Shown: positions 1 to 7,471, numbered from the stretch's first letter. The stretch is 12,632 nt of DNA from JBCCSZ01 sp039199225 (GCA_039199225.1 JBCCSZ010000236.1:1-12632), one strand, 5' to 3'. Notes: a model not told the origin generated them from the sequence alone. Translations and numbers: made by a program.

Positions 1-263
1 ATGGAGCCAACGACAGGGCCGCCGCTGGATTCCCGAAAGTTGACGGTGAAAGTACCTGCCGATGTGTAGATGTTTTCCGGATTCTGTAGCGTAGAAGTCT
101 TGGTATCACCAAATTCCCAAAAGAAAGAACTGGAACCAGCCGGTGCGGTAAAGTTGACCCTCAAAGGGATACAACCCTCGGTAACCGATGCGGTTTGAGC
201 GTTCAGGGAGTAGGTGAATAAGGCAAAAGCGATAAAAGTAAAGATCAACCGAATGGTTTTCAT
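1..263 (-). CDS. Secreted PKD-domain protein, N-terminal part (runs off left edge)
   Basis: Reading leftwards from the ATG at 263-261, 87 codons stay open to the window edge. The first ~23 residues (MKTIRLIFTFIAFALFTYSLNAQ in two parts: basic MKTIR, then a hydrophobic stretch ending LNAQ) form a Sec signal peptide. Next comes a PKD-type domain with the hallmark WEFGDTKTSTLQNPENIY followed by GTFTV; the WxFGD and NPxxxY signatures are the family pattern. PKD domains are Ig-like folds common in large cell-surface or type IX-secreted proteins of Bacteroidota, often in adhesion or gliding-associated proteins. The C-terminus is outside the window, so total length, further PKD repeats and a T9SS sorting domain cannot be judged. 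It is divergent from the protease at 362 and shares a promoter region with it. The domain call is firm; the function is not known. Confidence 0.85.
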   Translation of the reverse strand, partial: MKTIRLIFTFIAFALFTYSLNAQTASVTEGCIPLRVNFTAPAGSSSFFWEFGDTKTSTLQNPENIYTSAGTFTVNFRESSGGPVVGS

Positions 264-310
264 AACTTGCCGTTATTAAGACAGATTTTGGAAATTAAGA
301 ATGTGTCAAG

Positions 311-341
311 TTGCAAACATAGCCCCAAAGGTGTATGTTTG
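311..341 (+). promoter_or_regulatory. Promoter of the M43-like protease gene (Bacteroidota type)
   Basis: TTG at 311-313 (-33) and TATGTTTG at 334-341 (-7, consensus TAnnTTTG) are separated by 20 bp. Initiation would fall around 347, about 15 nt before the ATG at 362. An in-frame ATG at 335 lies inside the -7 element, so it cannot be the start codon for a transcript from this promoter. Confidence 0.65.
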
Positions 342-344
342 CAA
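314..344 (-). promoter_or_regulatory. Promoter of the PKD-domain gene (Bacteroidota type)
   Basis: On the minus strand TATGTTTG (321 to 314) matches the Bacteroidota -7 element TAnnTTTG. A TTG (344 to 342) lies 20 bp upstream as the -33 element. Transcription would begin near 308, giving a leader of about 45 nt before the ATG at 263. It overlaps almost completely with the opposite promoter. Confidence 0.6.
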
Positions 345-361
345 TTATATATAGTACAAAT

Positions 362-1165
362 ATGAAAACTTTAGGCTATTTTTTCACATTACTCCTATTA
401 TTAATGACTGGTTTGGAGGTTTCAGGACAAAATCTTCACACCCGTCAAGCTCCATTACCATGCCTGAATAAACAATTTACGATTGTGGCGCACATCGTGC
501 GAGATAGTCTTGGCAACCTAGGAGCAGAAGAAAGTGCTATCCGAGCCGATTTGGACTCGTTGAACATGGCTTTCGCACCCATTTGTGTCTCCTTCGAGAT
601 TTGCGAATTCCGAATCATCGAAAATTTCCAATACGACACGCTCCGAAATAATGACTTTGCCGAACTGCAAGATCAATACAACTTGCAGAACCGTATCAAT
701 ATGTATTTCGTCAACTTTACCGACGATCCGCTAGCACTTTGTGGCCAGGCTACACAGGATGGTATTGCCTTACAAGACAGTGGTGCCATCGTGATTCTGA
801 AAGAGTGTATTGGCCAAAAAAGAGCTATGACACATGAGATGGGCCACTTTTTTGGTCTGCTCGATACCTTTGAAGAGGAAGGGGAAGAATTGGTCAGCGG
901 TGCCAATTGCGAAACAGCGGGCGATTTGATCTGCGATACTCCCTCCGATCCATATGTCCATCCGGAGCCTGTCACCTCTTATGTAAGCTTGGAAGACGGC
1001 TGCCGCTTCATATCTCAAAAACGCGATGCCGATGGTCAGTTTTATGAACCGGACGTTGGAAACTATATGTCGCACTACCCCAACGAATGTGCCTGCGGCT
1101 TTACGTATGAGCAGTATTTGACAATGGCCAACAACTATCTGGCAACCGATCCCAGACTTTGGTAG
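362..1165 (+). CDS. Secreted M43 (pappalysin-like) zinc metalloprotease
   Basis: A 267-residue secreted protein. The chosen ATG at 362 opens a classic signal peptide (MKTLGYFF, LLLLL, cleavage likely after VSG); the in-frame ATG at 335 sits in the promoter. The zinc-binding site is HEMGHFFGLLDT, with H158, E159 (catalytic) and H162. The third metzincin ligand position, usually His in M43 (HExxHxxGxxH), is D168 here. Downstream are the M43-typical NCETAGDLICDTPSDP and a Met-turn NYMSHYP (M236). Ten cysteines suggest a disulfide-bonded exported enzyme. There is no PKD, FnIII or T9SS C-terminal domain: the protein ends soon after the catalytic domain, so its final location (periplasm or outside) is open. 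The substrate is unknown. Family call from motifs; activity with an Asp ligand is inference. Confidence 0.85.
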   Translation: MKTLGYFFTLLLLLMTGLEVSGQNLHTRQAPLPCLNKQFTIVAHIVRDSLGNLGAEESAIRADLDSLNMAFAPICVSFEICEFRIIENFQYDTLRNNDFAELQDQYNLQNRINMYFVNFTDDPLALCGQATQDGIALQDSGAIVILKECIGQKRAMTHEMGHFFGLLDTFEEEGEELVSGANCETAGDLICDTPSDPYVHPEPVTSYVSLEDGCRFISQKRDADGQFYEPDVGNYMSHYPNECACGFTYEQYLTMANNYLATDPRLW

Positions 1166-1193
1166 TTCTTCAGTAGACAGTCTATCGACTTGT

Positions 1194-1236
1194 AGTAGGC
1201 AGTACTCCTAAACGATTCCGTGGGGTACTGCCTACT
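1194..1236. terminator. Strong hairpin between convergent genes, possible bidirectional terminator
   Basis: Positions 1194-1208 (AGTAGGCAGTACTCC) pair with 1222-1236 (GGGGTACTGCCTACT) over 15 bp with one G-T wobble and a 13-nt loop. It lies between the protease stop (1165) and the transporter stop (1268), where a two-way terminator is expected. Neither side has a clear U-tract, so it is not a textbook intrinsic terminator. Confidence 0.5.
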
Positions 1237-1267
1237 GCGTTATAGCCCATTGCCAACGGAACCAGCC

Positions 1268-2899
1268 TCAACTCAAAAAAGCAAACAGCAACTGAACGAA
1301 TAGGATTTTCGCGATAAGGGCTACTGGCAGCATGGTCGTAAAGCCGATGGTTGGCAGTTTGTTTCCCGTCTTATTCAAGGCAAAATCCAAAATTGCTGGC
1401 TGATTAGAAACCATCCCCATCAAGAAACTAAAGGGTATTTTGAAGAGTTTGTAGCCGATCAATAAGGTGGTAAGATTGGCACTGATGCTGATGATGGCTC
1501 CTGCCAAAAAGAGGTATCCACCGCTTCCACCACTCAAGGTATTCAAGAATGTATGTCCGGAATTGATGCCAATGCCTGCTAGCAGAAAGATGAGCCCTAT
1601 TTGGCGCAGGGTCAGGTTGGCACTGTGGGGCAAGGTCCAAACCACTGGGCCGGTTCTACGCAATGTACCCAGCAGTAAGGCAACGATCAGTGGCCCTCCT
1701 GCGTAGCCCAGCTGAAAACGGAAGCCTCCCGGAAATTGGAAGGTCACCATCCCCAAAAGGAGCCCTAGGGCCATACCAAGGCCGAAGGAAAGCAGATTGA
1801 TATGGCTCAATGCCTCGAATGAATCCCCAAACATGCGCACCAAAGCAGGGCTGTCTTTTTTCCGGCAGATGAACAGCACCCGGTCGCCCAATTCCAAGAT
1901 GGTTTCCCCATTGGCCAGTAAATCCATATCTCCTCGGCTGATGCGGGTGATGAGCATTGGAAATTTCTCCGCCAAGTTGAGAGCTGCCAGTTTTTGACCA
2001 GCCACTTTCGGATTGGAGACATAAATCCGCTTGATCTCATAATCGGTATCATCGGAAGGAAAAACGTTGGCCTTGGCATGCCCAAGCATTTGTACCACCT
2101 TGTGAATGGCTTCTTCATTGCCAACCACGCGAACGATGTCGCCCTTTTGAAAAGACGTATCCCAATTGGGCAGCAAAATTTGCTCATTGCGGAGCATCCG
2201 ACCAAAGACAATTTTCCAATTGTGCTCGCGCATTAAGTCCCGGATGGGAATGTCCATCAGCTTTTCGTTGGTAACCTCCACCGTTTGCCCTGTAATGGAC
2301 TGGTTGCTGGGATACTCGTCCTGCAAGCTGGTTTCTTCCGCTTTAAAGTCGATTCTCAGTATCCTACTCATCAAATTGATGGACAGCATGACGCCAAGGA
2401 CGCCCATGGGATAACTCAGGGAGTAGCCGACAACGCCCAATTCGCTCAGGGGCTTGATGAGGGCCTCAGAAGCTGTGCTGTTGATCGCATCCAGGAGGCC
2501 CGCCAGGGCCGGGGTGTTGGTGCTAACTCCGGCAAAGAGTCCAGCTGTTGTGGCCGCTTCCAGGCCCAGCACAAAATGGAGGATGAGCGTTATTCCAGCC
2601 GATAGACTCAGCATAAACAGGACGAAGGTGACGTCGCGCAGTCCTCTGCGACGCAGATTCGAAAAGAAGCTTGGCCCGCTTTGCAAGCCAATGGTGTATA
2701 CAAAGATGGCCAGGCCAAGAAAAACGACCATGTCTGGAATGTGCAATTCCGGATCGAGCGCTCCGAATCCCAGGCCGACAAATAAAACAGCGGCAACCCC
2801 AAGGCTGCTGCGTTGCAAGCGAATACTCCCCAGCCCATAGCCGATAGCTGCTACAAGAAAGAGTAAAAGAATGGGGTTTTCTTTAAAAGCTTCAATCAT
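1268..2899 (-). CDS. AspT/YidE-type antiporter with two TrkA_C (RCK_C) domains
   Basis: A 543-residue inner-membrane transporter of the AspT/YidE/YbjL (aspartate:alanine exchanger) family, which usually runs to about 550 residues. Order: first membrane half about residues 8-175 (with STNTPALAGLL), two cytosolic TrkA_C/RCK_C domains at roughly 205-285 (ending KGDIVRVVGNEEAI) and 287-365 (ELGDRVLFICRK), and a second membrane half 370-543 with SNQPAILDFALN, which mirrors the NTPAL motif of the first half. This half-duplication with soluble domains in the centre is diagnostic. Characterised relatives exchange small carboxylates or amino acids (AspT: aspartate for alanine), but the substrate cannot be read from sequence. 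ATG at 2899 is preceded by AGAGG about 12 nt upstream. It is convergent with the protease and divergent from the EamA permease. Confidence 0.9.
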   Translation of the reverse strand: MIEAFKENPILLLFLVAAIGYGLGSIRLQRSSLGVAAVLFVGLGFGALDPELHIPDMVVFLGLAIFVYTIGLQSGPSFFSNLRRRGLRDVTFVLFMLSLSAGITLILHFVLGLEAATTAGLFAGVSTNTPALAGLLDAINSTASEALIKPLSELGVVGYSLSYPMGVLGVMLSINLMSRILRIDFKAEETSLQDEYPSNQSITGQTVEVTNEKLMDIPIRDLMREHNWKIVFGRMLRNEQILLPNWDTSFQKGDIVRVVGNEEAIHKVVQMLGHAKANVFPSDDTDYEIKRIYVSNPKVAGQKLAALNLAEKFPMLITRISRGDMDLLANGETILELGDRVLFICRKKDSPALVRMFGDSFEALSHINLLSFGLGMALGLLLGMVTFQFPGGFRFQLGYAGGPLIVALLLGTLRRTGPVVWTLPHSANLTLRQIGLIFLLAGIGINSGHTFLNTLSGGSGGYLFLAGAIISISANLTTLLIGYKLFKIPFSFLMGMVSNQPAILDFALNKTGNKLPTIGFTTMLPVALIAKILFVQLLFAFLS

Positions 2900-3011
2900 G
2901 GTGTAAAGGTACCTCTTACATTTAGATGATTATCCATTAACCAGCTCCAAAGATTTACTTGGGCATGACTTGTGCCGTTGAAATAAGAGCAGCCATTGTC
3001 TGTGATCTTTC

Positions 3012-3019
3012 TATATTTG
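3012..3019 (+). promoter_or_regulatory. Possible -7 element for the EamA permease gene
   Basis: TATATTTG matches TAnnTTTG exactly and lies about 60 nt before the start codon. The nearest TTG upstream (2996-2998) is only 13 bp away, too close for a normal -33 element, so this is a partial promoter match. A small hairpin (GGTGT 3045-3049 / ACACC 3055-3059) would lie in the leader. Confidence 0.35.
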
Positions 3020-3079
3020 CGGCTGATCAAATTTGCCTGTGTAAGGTGTTCGGCACACCGTAATCAAGTTATTTAAAGA

Positions 3080-3970
3080 TTGAAAAACAACATCTCTACA
3101 GATAAGAATCCCACCTTGGCCAGTTGGCTGTTACTACTTTTGCTAGCCTTGGTATGGGGAAGCTCTTACATCTTAATCAAGAGAGGATTGGTTGCTTTCC
3201 AACCACAGCAATTGGCAGGTTTGCGGGTCACCATCTCGGCGCTGGCCTTTCTGCCGGTCCTCATCTGGCGCTTTCGTCAGATCGATTGGTCCAAATGGCG
3301 CTATCTGGCCGTTGTCGGTTTTACAGGCAACTTTTTTCCCGCCTTCCTATTCGCCTATGCTCAGACAGAACTCAACAGTTCTACAACCGGCGTACTCAGT
3401 TCCCTCACACCGCTTTTTACGCTGGTGATCGGGGTTGTGTTTTTCAATGTTGTTGGAAAGTGGACCAAAATACTCGGCGTAATGATTGGGTTGGCCGGTG
3501 CTGTATTTTTGATCTTATTTGGTAAAAAAGCAGGATTGGATGGCAATTTGGCCTATGGTGGTTTGGTTATTCTCGGCACCTTGATGTATTCCCTCAGCGT
3601 CAATACGACCAAGTACTACCTGCAAGACGTAGACGCCCTTTTGATCAGTGTTGCTTCCTTCGCCTTTATCAGCATACCAGGAGCTGTTTACCTGTTTTCG
3701 ACAGATTTTGTGAGCGTCCTACAAGAACATGAACAGGCTTGGTCGTGCTTGGGCTACATCGCTTTGTTAGCGTTGTTTGGTACCGTAGCTGCCTCCGTTC
3801 TGTTTTATCAACTTGTACAGATGACCAGTGCCATTTTTGCCTCGACCGTTAGCTATCTTATTCCAGCTATTGCCTTGCTATGGGGTGCAGCAGATGGCGA
3901 ACCCATTACCAGTCTTCACCTAGCCGGTATGACCGCCATTCTGCTAGGGGTCTACATTGCCAGCCGCTAG
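3080..3970 (+). CDS. EamA/DMT-superfamily permease (TTG start)
   Basis: A 296-residue, roughly ten-helix inner-membrane protein with two EamA repeats (about residues 14-147 and 155-294). The first begins with the typical WLLLLLLALVWGSSYILIKR; TGVLSSLTPLFTLVIGVVFF matches the conserved end of repeat one, and IFASTVSYLIPAIALLWG is its counterpart in repeat two. The drug/metabolite transporter family exports metabolites or amino acids; the substrate is unknown. The start is constrained: an in-frame TAA sits at 3074-3076, the only initiator before the first helix is TTG at 3080, and the next in-frame ATG lies deep in the protein. No clear Shine-Dalgarno is visible; the upstream bases are AT-rich. 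The stop lies 9 bp from the convergent adk stop. Confidence 0.9.
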   Translation: MKNNISTDKNPTLASWLLLLLLALVWGSSYILIKRGLVAFQPQQLAGLRVTISALAFLPVLIWRFRQIDWSKWRYLAVVGFTGNFFPAFLFAYAQTELNSSTTGVLSSLTPLFTLVIGVVFFNVVGKWTKILGVMIGLAGAVFLILFGKKAGLDGNLAYGGLVILGTLMYSLSVNTTKYYLQDVDALLISVASFAFISIPGAVYLFSTDFVSVLQEHEQAWSCLGYIALLALFGTVAASVLFYQLVQMTSAIFASTVSYLIPAIALLWGAADGEPITSLHLAGMTAILLGVYIASR

Positions 3971-3979
3971 TACAAAGGC

Positions 3980-4561
3980 TTATCCAACCTTTACATTGTC
4001 TATTTCCGCACAAAGGCGTGCAAAAATTTCTTCGACAGCGCCTACACCTTCTACCATTACAGACTTGCCAGACTGGGCATAATAGTCGTAGACAGGCTGT
4101 GTTTCACTTTTGTAGACATCGATGCGGTTGCGGATGATTCCTTCATCGGCATCGTCAGCGCGCCCAGAGGTTTCTGCTCTGATGAGCAAGCGGCGGACGA
4201 TCTCTTCGTCGTCAACACTCAAGGCAACCAAAGCCGATACCTGCTCGCCTTTCTCACTGAGGAAGGCATCCAATGCTTCAGCCTGCGGAATCGTACGGGG
4301 AAAACCATCGAAAATGTAACCCGCAACATCTGGATTTGCATTCACCTTATTCTTCAACATGCCAACGGTGACTTCGTCGGGTACCAACGCTCCTTTGGCA
4401 ATGTACTCTTTAGCCTTTAAACCCAGTGGGGTGTCATTACCCATTTCGTAACGAAATAAATCTCCGGTGGAAATGTGTAATAAACTGTATTTTTCAAGCA
4501 ACTTGGCTGCTTGTGTTCCTTTACCAGAACCCGGAGGGCCAAAAAGAATAAGATTGAGCAT
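3980..4561 (-). CDS. adk: Adenylate kinase, short-LID form
   Basis: A 193-residue cytosolic adenylate kinase (ATP + AMP = 2 ADP). The P-loop GPPGSGKGTQ is at residues 8-17, the AMP-binding region includes STGDLFR (31-37), and the DGFPRT signature is at 85-90. The LID region (about 128-140, RAETSGRADDADE) is short and lacks the zinc-finger insertion of long bacterial forms; the downstream RNRIDVY and TQPVYDYY match the family end. Length fits short-type enzymes. The ATG at 4561 is followed at once by the strand/P-loop (MLNLILFGPPG). It lies downstream of the second BamA-like gene on the same strand but has its own good promoter about 140 nt upstream, so it is probably an independent unit. It is convergent with the EamA permease, with no visible terminator between them. 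Confidence 0.97.
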   Translation of the reverse strand: MLNLILFGPPGSGKGTQAAKLLEKYSLLHISTGDLFRYEMGNDTPLGLKAKEYIAKGALVPDEVTVGMLKNKVNANPDVAGYIFDGFPRTIPQAEALDAFLSEKGEQVSALVALSVDDEEIVRRLLIRAETSGRADDADEGIIRNRIDVYKSETQPVYDYYAQSGKSVMVEGVGAVEEIFARLCAEIDNVKVG

Positions 4562-4705
4562 GTGTTTGTTATTTTTAAAAGTCTAATGTAGTAAGGCCAA
4601 AAGATTGATATTGTTCAGCCACTTATTCGCCTTGTTTTCGATCAAACGAAACGAAAGTACGCAATATTCAACACAAAATCGAGTCGAAGAGTTCAAGCTT
4701 AGTGG

Positions 4706-4737
4706 CAAAAGTACAATAAGTGCAGCCCTGTACAAAA
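4706..4737 (-). promoter_or_regulatory. adk promoter (Bacteroidota type)
   Basis: On the minus strand TTTTG (4737 to 4733) and TACTTTTG (4713 to 4706, exact TAnnTTTG) are 19 bp apart, a good fit to the Bacteroidota -33/-7 pattern. The start would be near 4700, leaving a leader of about 140 nt before the adk ATG at 4561. The rest of 4562-4839 holds no gene I can support. Confidence 0.65.
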
Positions 4738-4839
4738 TCGCACTGCCTCAAATTTAGCAAGTGGCTCTTTATCTATTTTTTGCAGGCAAACCACTCTAAG
4801 AAGGGAGTATATGAGCCACAGACGGCTGAAACCATTCGC

Positions 4840-7320
4840 TCAATCCGGTTCAATACCAATGACAAGGCTGAGTTTGCCAAAACGCGACAAGAAGTTGCCA
4901 CTGCCATTGGCTGTTTTGTCGAAGCCTAGACCGTAATCGACCCCAATCAAACCAATCATCGGCACGTTTACGCGGAACCCAATCCCTACCGACCGCTTGA
5001 GATCAAATGGATTGTAATTATCTGTTCCCTGCCAAGCATTGCCCGCTTCTGCAAAAGCATGTACATAAGCAGAACTAGCAGGCTGGTCCAATAGTAAATA
5101 GCGCAACTCCATGGTGTATTTATTGAACAAGGTGGCGTTTCCCTTTTGATTGATGGCAAAATCCCGCTCTTCGTCATAGCCTCGCAGGGCGATGACATCC
5201 ACGCCTGTGTAGCCATTCAGTCGATTTAGGCCATCTCCGCCCAACTGGAAGCGCTCGAAGGGGGAAACTGCCTGACCGTATCCACCCAGATAGCCAGCTT
5301 TGGCAGTCGCTCGCAAAGTCATTCGCTGGGTGATCGGGAAGTACTTCGTTGCTTCCAGCCGCCATTTGTGGTACTCCAACCACTTGAAGGATTGACTGGG
5401 TTCGGTAGAGTTGTTCTTGCGAAAGAGGGAGTAGGGCGGTGTCAACTGCACAGATAGAGAGAAAAAATTCCCTTTGGTTGGAAAGAAAGGATGATTGAGA
5501 TTGGTGTATGTCAGGCTTTGTTTCAAGAAAAAATTGTGAAAAGAACCATCGCTCAAGGGAGTACCATCCTCCAGGGCAAAATCAGCCAACTCCCAATTTT
5601 CGAGTTGAATACGCTGGAAGTTAACACTGGTATTGCTCACCAAATAGTCATCCCAAAAGCGGACCCGCGCACCATAGTCGACTACCCCTCCAAAAACGCT
5701 GTAGTGTGCGTCTGTCCCTTCTGCCAAGGTCTCGTTGCGGCGTGTCAAAAAACCGGCCACTGTGAGGCTGCGAGGCTTGCCATTCAACCAAGGCTCTGTA
5801 AAAGAAATATTGTACGACTGAAAATCCAAGCCACTACTTTGCACCCGAAAAGAAAGCTGCTGCCCGTTGCCTTGCGGATAAGGGCGCCAACTCCCCTTCC
5901 GAAATAAATCGCTGAATGCAAAGTTTCGAAAAGACACACCTACCGTCCCAAACACCTGATTGGAACCGGGGTCCCAACCTCCGGCCAGCTCGAATTTATC
6001 CGCAGAGCGCTCCTTGAGAACATATTCAATATCCACGGTCCCTTCCTCGGGATGCACCTCCGTCCGGACGTCGAAGGCGCTGGGATCGAAGTAGCCCATA
6101 TTCATCAGCCGACGCTGGGATCGGATAATGGCTGCCCGGCTAAAAGGCTGCCCAGGCCGCGTGTCCAACTCTCGGCGAATGACATAGTCTTTTGTCCGAT
6201 CGTTTCCAGAAATGGTGACTCGGCCAATCGTCGCCAAAGGGCCTTCCAATATGCGAATCTCCAAATCGATAGAATCTCCTATCAATGATTTTTCCACCAA
6301 GTCGGCCCTAAAAAGCAAATGGCCATAGTCCAGGTAGAGGCTACTGACATCCTTCCCTTCGGGATGAAAGTGAAGGTTCTGATTTATTTGTTGTGGCCGA
6401 TAGACATCTCCTTTTTCAAAGCCCAGAATCTTCGATAAAAGACGATCTGAGTAGATGGAATTTCCTTCCCACTTCAACGAGCGGATGTAGTACAGTTCTC
6501 CCTCGCTCAATTGAACATTTAGGTGCAGCAAGCCTTCGGCGTCCCACCAGAAGGTATCCCTTGATACTGCCGCATCCAAATAGCCCATCGAGTGATAATA
6601 CTCAACGATTCGATCGAGGTCTTCGCGATAAGCCCTTTCCACAAAGCGGGAGCGCGACCAAAGATGCGCACGCTCCTTGGTGTTCTCCATCAGGCGGCGC
6701 AATTTGGAGGACTTCACCTTTTGGTTACCCGAAAATTTTATTTGATGAATCTTCCATCTGGCTCCACAATCTACCTCCAGATCGAGGACATACTCTAGGG
6801 ACGTACTGTCGTAAATCAAGGCCATATCTACTGTAGCTGAAGCAAAGCCCTTCTCTGCACAGTAAGCCGAGATGATTTCCCGAATCGAATTTTGAAGATG
6901 CCCAGTGTAAGCCGTTCCCAAAGGCAGTTGGTTCTCAATGTCTTCCTCTAATTGCTTTTTCCATTCCTTTTTCAAACCGCGCAGGCGAAAGCGCCCGACT
7001 CGATTGGCCTCTGTCACGATAATGGTCAAAAAAATGAGATGATCCTCCCGACGGTCTTCATAGATTTGGACGTCCTTCAAAAGCTGTAACTTCCAGAGCG
7101 CTTCTACAGCTTGGGCCGTTTGAATACCGGGCAATTGAATCTTATCCCCTACCCTCAAGCCGCTCAAAGTAATCAGTGCTTCCGGGTCGGTCAGTTGGCA
7201 GCCTTCTACTCGGATACCTCCAATTTCAAAAGTCTTTGCAATGCTGATGTTGTCTGTTGGTTGGGCCAGGGCGATACTCCCCAAAAGGCATAGCGATCCC
7301 ACTATGAATATTGCTTTCAT
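4840..7320 (-). CDS. Second BamA-like outer-membrane assembly protein (Omp85 family)
   Basis: An 826-residue Omp85 protein. I chose the ATG at 7320 (MKAIFIVGSL, signal peptide ending ALAQ); an ATG three codons upstream (7329) is possible but would put MCY before the basic residue. After the signal come five POTRA domains (about 30-430; POTRA1 opens FEIGGIRVEG, POTRA5 contains ISGNDRTKDYVIRREL) and a 16-strand D15/BamA barrel to the end. The barrel carries ISFTEPWL and the loop-6 tip LRGYDEE (R713), equivalent to VRGF of known BamA. It is collinear with the neighbour at 7472-10030 along its whole length, closest in POTRA5 and the barrel and looser in POTRA1-2. Expected role: folding and inserting beta-barrels in the outer membrane, perhaps a specialised set. 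The C-terminus LSLVIGIEPD lacks an aromatic beta-signal residue. A terminator precedes it and I see no clear promoter in 7330-7407. Confidence 0.93.
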   Translation of the reverse strand: MKAIFIVGSLCLLGSIALAQPTDNISIAKTFEIGGIRVEGCQLTDPEALITLSGLRVGDKIQLPGIQTAQAVEALWKLQLLKDVQIYEDRREDHLIFLTIIVTEANRVGRFRLRGLKKEWKKQLEEDIENQLPLGTAYTGHLQNSIREIISAYCAEKGFASATVDMALIYDSTSLEYVLDLEVDCGARWKIHQIKFSGNQKVKSSKLRRLMENTKERAHLWSRSRFVERAYREDLDRIVEYYHSMGYLDAAVSRDTFWWDAEGLLHLNVQLSEGELYYIRSLKWEGNSIYSDRLLSKILGFEKGDVYRPQQINQNLHFHPEGKDVSSLYLDYGHLLFRADLVEKSLIGDSIDLEIRILEGPLATIGRVTISGNDRTKDYVIRRELDTRPGQPFSRAAIIRSQRRLMNMGYFDPSAFDVRTEVHPEEGTVDIEYVLKERSADKFELAGGWDPGSNQVFGTVGVSFRNFAFSDLFRKGSWRPYPQGNGQQLSFRVQSSGLDFQSYNISFTEPWLNGKPRSLTVAGFLTRRNETLAEGTDAHYSVFGGVVDYGARVRFWDDYLVSNTSVNFQRIQLENWELADFALEDGTPLSDGSFHNFFLKQSLTYTNLNHPFFPTKGNFFSLSVQLTPPYSLFRKNNSTEPSQSFKWLEYHKWRLEATKYFPITQRMTLRATAKAGYLGGYGQAVSPFERFQLGGDGLNRLNGYTGVDVIALRGYDEERDFAINQKGNATLFNKYTMELRYLLLDQPASSAYVHAFAEAGNAWQGTDNYNPFDLKRSVGIGFRVNVPMIGLIGVDYGLGFDKTANGSGNFLSRFGKLSLVIGIEPD

Positions 7321-7407
7321 ATAACACATTTTGATACAAATTGAAAATGGGCGTGTGGAGAAATGTTGTACGACCTAAAGAGGTAGAGAGGAGGTTTTGG
7401 GTTGGTT

Positions 7408-7452
7408 AAGAAAAACAAAAGGCTTCCTCCGATGATTGGAGAAAGCCTTTTG
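7408..7452 (-). terminator. Rho-independent terminator after bamA
   Basis: On the minus strand CAAAAGGCTTTCTCC (7452-7438) pairs with GGAGGAAGCCTTTTG (7430-7416), 15 bp with one mismatch and a 7-nt loop, and is followed directly by TTTTTCTT (7415-7408). It starts 19 nt after the bamA stop and lies upstream of the second BamA-like gene. Confidence 0.92.
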
Positions 7453-7471
7453 TAGGAGCTATGCCGACGTA

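Larger units (their letters stand above)
311..344. repeat. Perfect 11-bp inverted repeat carrying two facing promoters
   Basis: TTGCAAACATA at 311-321 is repeated inverted as TATGTTTGCAA at 334-344 with a 12-nt spacer (322-333). Each arm holds the -33 TTG of one strand and the -7 TAnnTTTG of the other, so the palindrome accounts for both divergent promoters. Confidence 0.8.

Noticed and set aside
335..361. Upstream ATG for the M43 protease
   Set aside because: It lies inside the -7 promoter element and would put nine residues before a complete signal peptide.
3974..3992. AAAGG/CCTTT hairpin at the EamA-adk junction as a terminator
   Set aside because: Only a 5-bp stem with a 9-nt loop and no T-run on either strand.
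4748..4755. TAAATTTG on the minus strand as a further adk promoter
   Set aside because: The -7 match is exact and the context resembles the one upstream of uppS, but no -33 element lies at a suitable distance.
4761..4819. GTGGCTC/GAGCCAC inverted repeat after the second BamA-like gene
   Set aside because: Seven-bp arms separated by 45 nt without a T-tract; not convincing as a terminator.
5491..5907. Plus-strand open frames of 60-200 codons across the BamA, adk, uppS and transporter genes
   Set aside because: They are antisense shadows of clearly conserved genes, with low-complexity or unrecognisable translations and no signals of their own.
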